Origin: Candidatus Babelota bacterium | GTDB lineage: Bacteria; Babelota; Babeliae; Babelales; JAUPTZ01 | Length of the DNA: 64,000 nucleotides | Direction: 5' to 3' | Assembly (NCBI GenBank): GCA_030917815.1 | Contig: JAUPTZ010000001.1 | Span: 93,178 to 157,177 of the forward strand | Part shown: positions 59,369 to 64,000 of the stretch, one piece after another | Position numbering within the stretch: position 1 is the first letter of the stretch | How the letters are laid out: each line of letters begins with the position of its first letter | The notes under the pieces: generated by a model | Database searches by the model: none | Seen by the model: only the letters and a program-made list of their open reading frames with translations | What the model was told of the DNA's origin: nothing | Position numbers and translations under genes: made by a program

Positions 59369-60871
59369 ATGAAAACAAAAATATATCTTCTCCTTTTGCT
59401 CTTCGTCCCGCACATCCTGCTCCCAACACCGCCACCGACAAGTAAAACATTTTTCAAATCGAGCAATGCACCGCTTTGGTTTAGTCCTAGCGCGCTCCCT
59501 TTTAATCAAACTAAAAAACATACTAACGCAACGCTTCAAAGCGCATTAGGAGTTGAAGGTTTCTATTGGCATAGCACCGCAAAGACACAACTCGGCAACT
59601 ACTTTGGCTTCTATGATTCCACGAGTGAAGCCGCCTATCCATTTATTCGTGTTACCGCCGATGTAACTATTCCCCATAGCCTCACACCACAAGATATTGT
59701 CCACAACTCCGCAAATGCAGGTGATCCATTTAATCCAACAACAAACAAAATGAGAGCCACCCTTAATTTCAAGCCTCACATCGAGCAATTTGGCCTCATT
59801 ATGACCAACTCGGTATGTATTAATAAGTGGATTACCATCCACACCATTATGCCATGGATGCAAACACGACATGTACTCGGCCTAACCACTACCGGCGCCG
59901 TAAATGACACGGTAGAAAACAATCAAAAAGGTATACTAGATTTTTTTGCTGGCAACCTTCACCAGGAAACAGCGGCCTCTCCCGACCAACAAGACGCACT
60001 GCGCTATGGTCTATTAACCAATGCCCAGTCGGTCAGCGGGCTTGCAGACATCACCATGCTCTGTCTTATTGCACCAGAGGTGCATGAAGATATTAAGCTA
60101 CAGGTTGGCTTTCTTGCCGCATTACCAACAACCAGTCGCCCTAATGGCATCTATCTTTTTGAGCCAACACTCGGAAGTGGAAGCCACCCTCTTTTTGGCC
60201 TGTATGGCAGAGCTGAAACCGATTTCTTTACCTATCGAACACTAACAGTCGGCGGCTCTATTGATGCAACCGTACGAGCCGGTATAACGTCACAAGAAGT
60301 TCGCTCGCCAAGCTTTTTAATTGGCGATAATGATGCCGCATTTGAACGCTATGCACTTGGCGGCAAAAAAAATGCACGACGGTTGTTTCCGTTAATTAAT
60401 ATCCTTACACAAGTTGTTGGTATAAAGCCAGGTGCTAATGTTGAAGTAAACATCGGTATCAATGCAGGATACAAGCGAGTTTCTGGCGGCATTGAATATC
60501 GATTCACACATACTGGTGCAGAAAAAGTTTCTCCTATTTTCCCGTGGCCATCAAACACGTATGCGCTTTCAGAGCTCTTTTATGCACAAACGACGGTAAG
60601 CGGACCAACAACTACCTACCACACCTTTAGCATAGCCGACGACAGTGCGTTCAGCGGCTCTGCACCACTTACTGACCGTGCCATCTATTTCGATGCAGCC
60701 GCTACTCCGGCGCAAACAACTCATTCGTTCTTGTTTTCGGTACGATGCACACCACTACCGCAATTTCCCTATAGTTCGTTACAAGTGCGAGGCTCTTATT
60801 CTTTCACTGGCAGCACCATTTTCGGTGTTGGTGGCTATGGAATATCGTGCGCCCTTTGCCATACTTTTTAA
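59369..60871 (+). CDS. Putative outer-membrane beta-barrel protein, divergent array member 6
   Basis: ILDFFAGNLHQE, PTTSRPNGIYLFEPTLGSG; C-terminal Phe. Confidence 0.65.
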   Translation: MKTKIYLLLLLFVPHILLPTPPPTSKTFFKSSNAPLWFSPSALPFNQTKKHTNATLQSALGVEGFYWHSTAKTQLGNYFGFYDSTSEAAYPFIRVTADVTIPHSLTPQDIVHNSANAGDPFNPTTNKMRATLNFKPHIEQFGLIMTNSVCINKWITIHTIMPWMQTRHVLGLTTTGAVNDTVENNQKGILDFFAGNLHQETAASPDQQDALRYGLLTNAQSVSGLADITMLCLIAPEVHEDIKLQVGFLAALPTTSRPNGIYLFEPTLGSGSHPLFGLYGRAETDFFTYRTLTVGGSIDATVRAGITSQEVRSPSFLIGDNDAAFERYALGGKKNARRLFPLINILTQVVGIKPGANVEVNIGINAGYKRVSGGIEYRFTHTGAEKVSPIFPWPSNTYALSELFYAQTTVSGPTTTYHTFSIADDSAFSGSAPLTDRAIYFDAAATPAQTTHSFLFSVRCTPLPQFPYSSLQVRGSYSFTGSTIFGVGGYGISCALCHTF

Positions 60872-60962
60872 TGAGGTATTAACAAACCATTGAGATCACT
60901 CAGAAATTATTTTTACCATGTCGGACAAGCACACACGGCACTTGCTAGCAAGGAACACATGC

Positions 60963-63900
60963 ATGATATCGTTACTTATTTTACTCTGTGGTTTGTTCTG
61001 CACATCATCTGCCATGTGTTATACATCCAGACATTTGACCGGAGTTGATCAACTCCGTGCACAAGAACTTGCCAATAGACAGCGCACAGCTACCCCTACG
61101 ACCTCGTCCCCAACAGCATCAAAAGTGGTTGTCATCAACCCTCAATCAGAAGTAGGCGCTATAGCACCAGCAACCACACCGGCAGGTCGCCCACCGCTGC
61201 CAACAATTCCCCCAAAATCGGTAGATTTTACCGCAGATCAAGCTCGATATTATGATGCCTTTATCAATTTAGCGCCGCTTTTAAAAGATCCGAAACGCTT
61301 TGCTAAAGGAGCCGATGGCGTTAGAAACATCATTGATGGTGCCATTGTTGGCACCAATCCCTGCAAAATTATTGCACAGCGTGCAGAATTACAGCAAACA
61401 GTGCTTGCGGTCATATTCGCCGGACTGAGCAAAAAAGCATTAGAACAAGCGGCACTACCCGCAGACAAGCTACACGATGCACTCGATGCCGGCACAAAGT
61501 TGCACACCGTGTTAAATTATGAAGCCTGGGAAACAATGAACATAGATGCTAACAGCGCATTAAAACCGCAATCCCTCAATGCCTTGGATCGCCTCGACGA
61601 TTTTCGCGATCAGCCAGTGTCTCCGGCCAATGCAGTCACATACCATGATTTCACCGCCGCAGCAACGGCAGCAAAACATCTTAACGCATTGGAAATAGCT
61701 GGTGGCAGCGAAGGAATGACGCCTTTTTTTACTTCATTAATGGATAATGTTCAGAAGATGGAAGATGCCCATCTTGCCGATAAAAGTGGCGAAGCACAAG
61801 AAGCATTTCTTGCAGCAGGAAAACTGCAACCACCTGAGCAACTCAACGAAGCGGATAAGAAAAAATTGCTTAATTTTGCTCAAAATCTAAGAGAAGTGGC
61901 ACATCGAACAATGCCATTAGCACGGAGAAAAATTGCTGACGAGGAAGCGACTAGAATTACCAATGATGTCCTCGGCAAAGAAACCCCTATCGATGAAATG
62001 CGTGATTTTGCCCGTGATTTAGCGAATGCACTCTACCAGCCCGGCACTAATCTTGCCTCGCCTGATGGACCTAAAAAGTTTAAGGCTTCATTTTTTGCCC
62101 AACCAAATAACCTTAAGCGTTTGTGTACGTATCTGCTTCGCATTAATACCATTCTTACTCAAGCAGTAACCGCTCAAACATCGCCGCTTGCTTCTCCTAA
62201 GGCAGAAAAATACCTCTTACCTATTCTCTGGCTACCGGCAGAGTTTTTTGAAACCATTAAAACACAGCTCAATGCCAATGCACTAACTGCTACCGATCGT
62301 GACAACTTCATTGTAGTAATGACCGGCCTCCTTGCTACTTTTAAGCATAATGCCTTAGTGTTTGGCATCAAATCTGCGTATGGTAGTAATTCGGTTGAAA
62401 GCCTTGCCGCAGCAACCAGCCAACTAACACTGGCTTCATCCCAAGAGAATGAAACCTATCGCAACATTGTTGATTACACACGAGCTATAAAAGCGACTTT
62501 GATGGAAATCATCGAAAAAAACAGTCTGCCGGCCGCAACCTTTCTAGCGCCAGTAGATGATGCTGGTAAGACACTTACCTACGAAGCAGCCGTAGCTAAG
62601 AATAAAGAGATTTTAGGCGAGGCCAAAACGCCCAAAGAAGCGTATGGCAAATTGATCAACTGCCTCAACAAAACGTTATCCAGCAACAAAGATATTATTA
62701 TCACTAATGAAAAAATATTTACCGCCCTTCTTTCACAAGATAGCAGCCTTGAGCCGGAAGATATTTCGGTAAAGGTACAGAAAGTTCTGAAGCCTGCCGA
62801 TGTCATGGCAACAAACATGTTTTTTATCTTACAAAAGGGCATTCGCACTCAGGTAGCCACAACGGCTCATAAAATATTCCCCACCGTGGCCGAAAGCATC
62901 GTACAGCAAGAAATTCTTGGGCCATGCTATGAATTTCTTTATGATGTTTATGAGTCAATGCCAGGTAATCCACCAATTCTTAAAGACCCTGCTACCTTAA
63001 AAAAAGATCTTTTCAGCAGTAGCGATTCTATTAAACAAATGGTGCAACGCTTGACTGTTTTTTCAAATGTCGTGACTCAAAAAGGCCGCCCGGACATTGC
63101 TGACGCACTCACCAATAGTGCCATTGTACGCTATTCATTATATATTCCACCATTCCTAGCCCTTTCTGCCGATTTCTTTGCACAAGCACGGACGATCTCT
63201 GATGACAAAACTCGTTACAACATAAGTCGTTATGGGTATGCCTTGATCGATACCTTGCTCACGCTGGAAAATGGTAATGAGACGACAACGCCGGCCCTGA
63301 GTACTTTACGCGAACTTTTTAAGTCGGTTGGCAATACCGATAAAGAGTCGGCCTTACTTGCTACATTTCAAAAAAATATAGCGCAAATCAATGACGCGGT
63401 TAAGAAAATTGATACGGCTACCGGAACTGAACAGCAAAAAATGATCTCAGCGTATACTGCAGGTTTTAAGCAAATTATGACGCTCATAAAAGACGGTGAT
63501 TCGCGCACTTTTATAGGATTCAATTATGCCGCTCACTCGCTCATTTTTTCGGATAACGGCTTATTTTTGACTGCCGTACCTGCTGGTCTTAACAGCGATG
63601 GGCGCCAAGCAACCAGCGAATTTTTACATGCAGTATTAGATAACCCAAATGACCTGAATTATGCCGACCGTCCCGATCGCCAGCAAATTGAAACATCAAT
63701 GCGCGACATGATTGCCACCCTTGAAAAAAGCGATCGAGAGGCGGCTCACGCACTGCCAAAAGAAGCTAGTGACCTGAGCAGCCTTCTCAATGCAGCTTAT
63801 ATAAATCTGAAAGACATGAAAACTTATCAAGATGGTTTGATGTGCATTTATTCTCAGATGAAAAATGCTGACACCCGAAAGATCGTAGGGAAATATAAAG

Positions 63901-64000
63901 AAATTTATAATGCCCTCTTCGCAACAACCGGAGTGATCTGTATTCCTACCGGCATTGATATAGGCAAACTTGACCCAACGCAGATCGATCCTATTACTAT
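60963..64000 (+). CDS. Large secreted hypothetical protein, truncated by window end (>1000 aa)
   Basis: ATG 60963 gives MISLLILLCGLFCTSSAMCYTSRHLTGVDQLRAQELANRQ...; several spot-checked stretches are stop-free and the frame is open at 64000; missing from ORF track because no stop is reached. Confidence 0.8.
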   Translation, partial: MISLLILLCGLFCTSSAMCYTSRHLTGVDQLRAQELANRQRTATPTTSSPTASKVVVINPQSEVGAIAPATTPAGRPPLPTIPPKSVDFTADQARYYDAFINLAPLLKDPKRFAKGADGVRNIIDGAIVGTNPCKIIAQRAELQQTVLAVIFAGLSKKALEQAALPADKLHDALDAGTKLHTVLNYEAWETMNIDANSALKPQSLNALDRLDDFRDQPVSPANAVTYHDFTAAATAAKHLNALEIAGGSEGMTPFFTSLMDNVQKMEDAHLADKSGEAQEAFLAAGKLQPPEQLNEADKKKLLNFAQNLREVAHRTMPLARRKIADEEATRITNDVLGKETPIDEMRDFARDLANALYQPGTNLASPDGPKKFKASFFAQPNNLKRLCTYLLRINTILTQAVTAQTSPLASPKAEKYLLPILWLPAEFFETIKTQLNANALTATDRDNFIVVMTGLLATFKHNALVFGIKSAYGSNSVESLAAATSQLTLASSQENETYRNIVDYTRAIKATLMEIIEKNSLPAATFLAPVDDAGKTLTYEAAVAKNKEILGEAKTPKEAYGKLINCLNKTLSSNKDIIITNEKIFTALLSQDSSLEPEDISVKVQKVLKPADVMATNMFFILQKGIRTQVATTAHKIFPTVAESIVQQEILGPCYEFLYDVYESMPGNPPILKDPATLKKDLFSSSDSIKQMVQRLTVFSNVVTQKGRPDIADALTNSAIVRYSLYIPPFLALSADFFAQARTISDDKTRYNISRYGYALIDTLLTLENGNETTTPALSTLRELFKSVGNTDKESALLATFQKNIAQINDAVKKIDTATGTEQQKMISAYTAGFKQIMTLIKDGDSRTFIGFNYAAHSLIFSDNGLFLTAVPAGLNSDGRQATSEFLHAVLDNPNDLNYADRPDRQQIETSMRDMIATLEKSDREAAHALPKEASDLSSLLNAAYINLKDMKTYQDGLMCIYSQMKNADTRKIVGKYKEIYNALFATTGVICIPTGIDIGKLDPTQIDPIT

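Noticed and set aside
61250-62848. Antisense ORFs 61250-61507, 62174-62371, 62579-62848 (-)
   Set aside because: Lie opposite the long open frame from 60963, which has a signal peptide and coherent composition.

Overview
This 64 kb window is most likely chromosome of a protist-associated bacterium. Candidatus Dependentiae/TM6-like is my guess from the gene families; no rRNA is present to test it. Housekeeping islands: 3' end of recF, ruvC, dnaB, rplI, a divergent lnt-like gene, ileS, tandem brnQ, murF, ftsK and a LolC/E-type permease. Between them lie lineage-specific secreted or membrane families: (i) ankyrin proteins sharing a recurrent signal/two-TM hairpin N-module, one with an in-frame TAA and one with an apparent ATT start; (ii) four tandem COG2984-type substrate-binding-like proteins plus a remote fifth, mostly without signal peptides and with no ABC partner nearby; (iii) a locus of two octapeptide (xxL[TS]xxQ[IL]) repeat proteins flanking a secreted Gly/Tyr/Trp/Ser-rich low-complexity protein; (iv) an operon of an ankyrin-region protein, an unknown secreted protein and an ATAD3-like coiled-coil/TM/AAA+ ATPase; (v) six paralogous putative outer-membrane beta-barrels, interspersed with a palindromic intergenic repeat and a nested IS5-type remnant; (vi) a >1000-residue secreted ORF running off the right edge, absent from the supplied ORF track. 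No CRISPR array, rRNA or convincing tRNA was recognised. All homology calls are from pattern recognition, not database searches.
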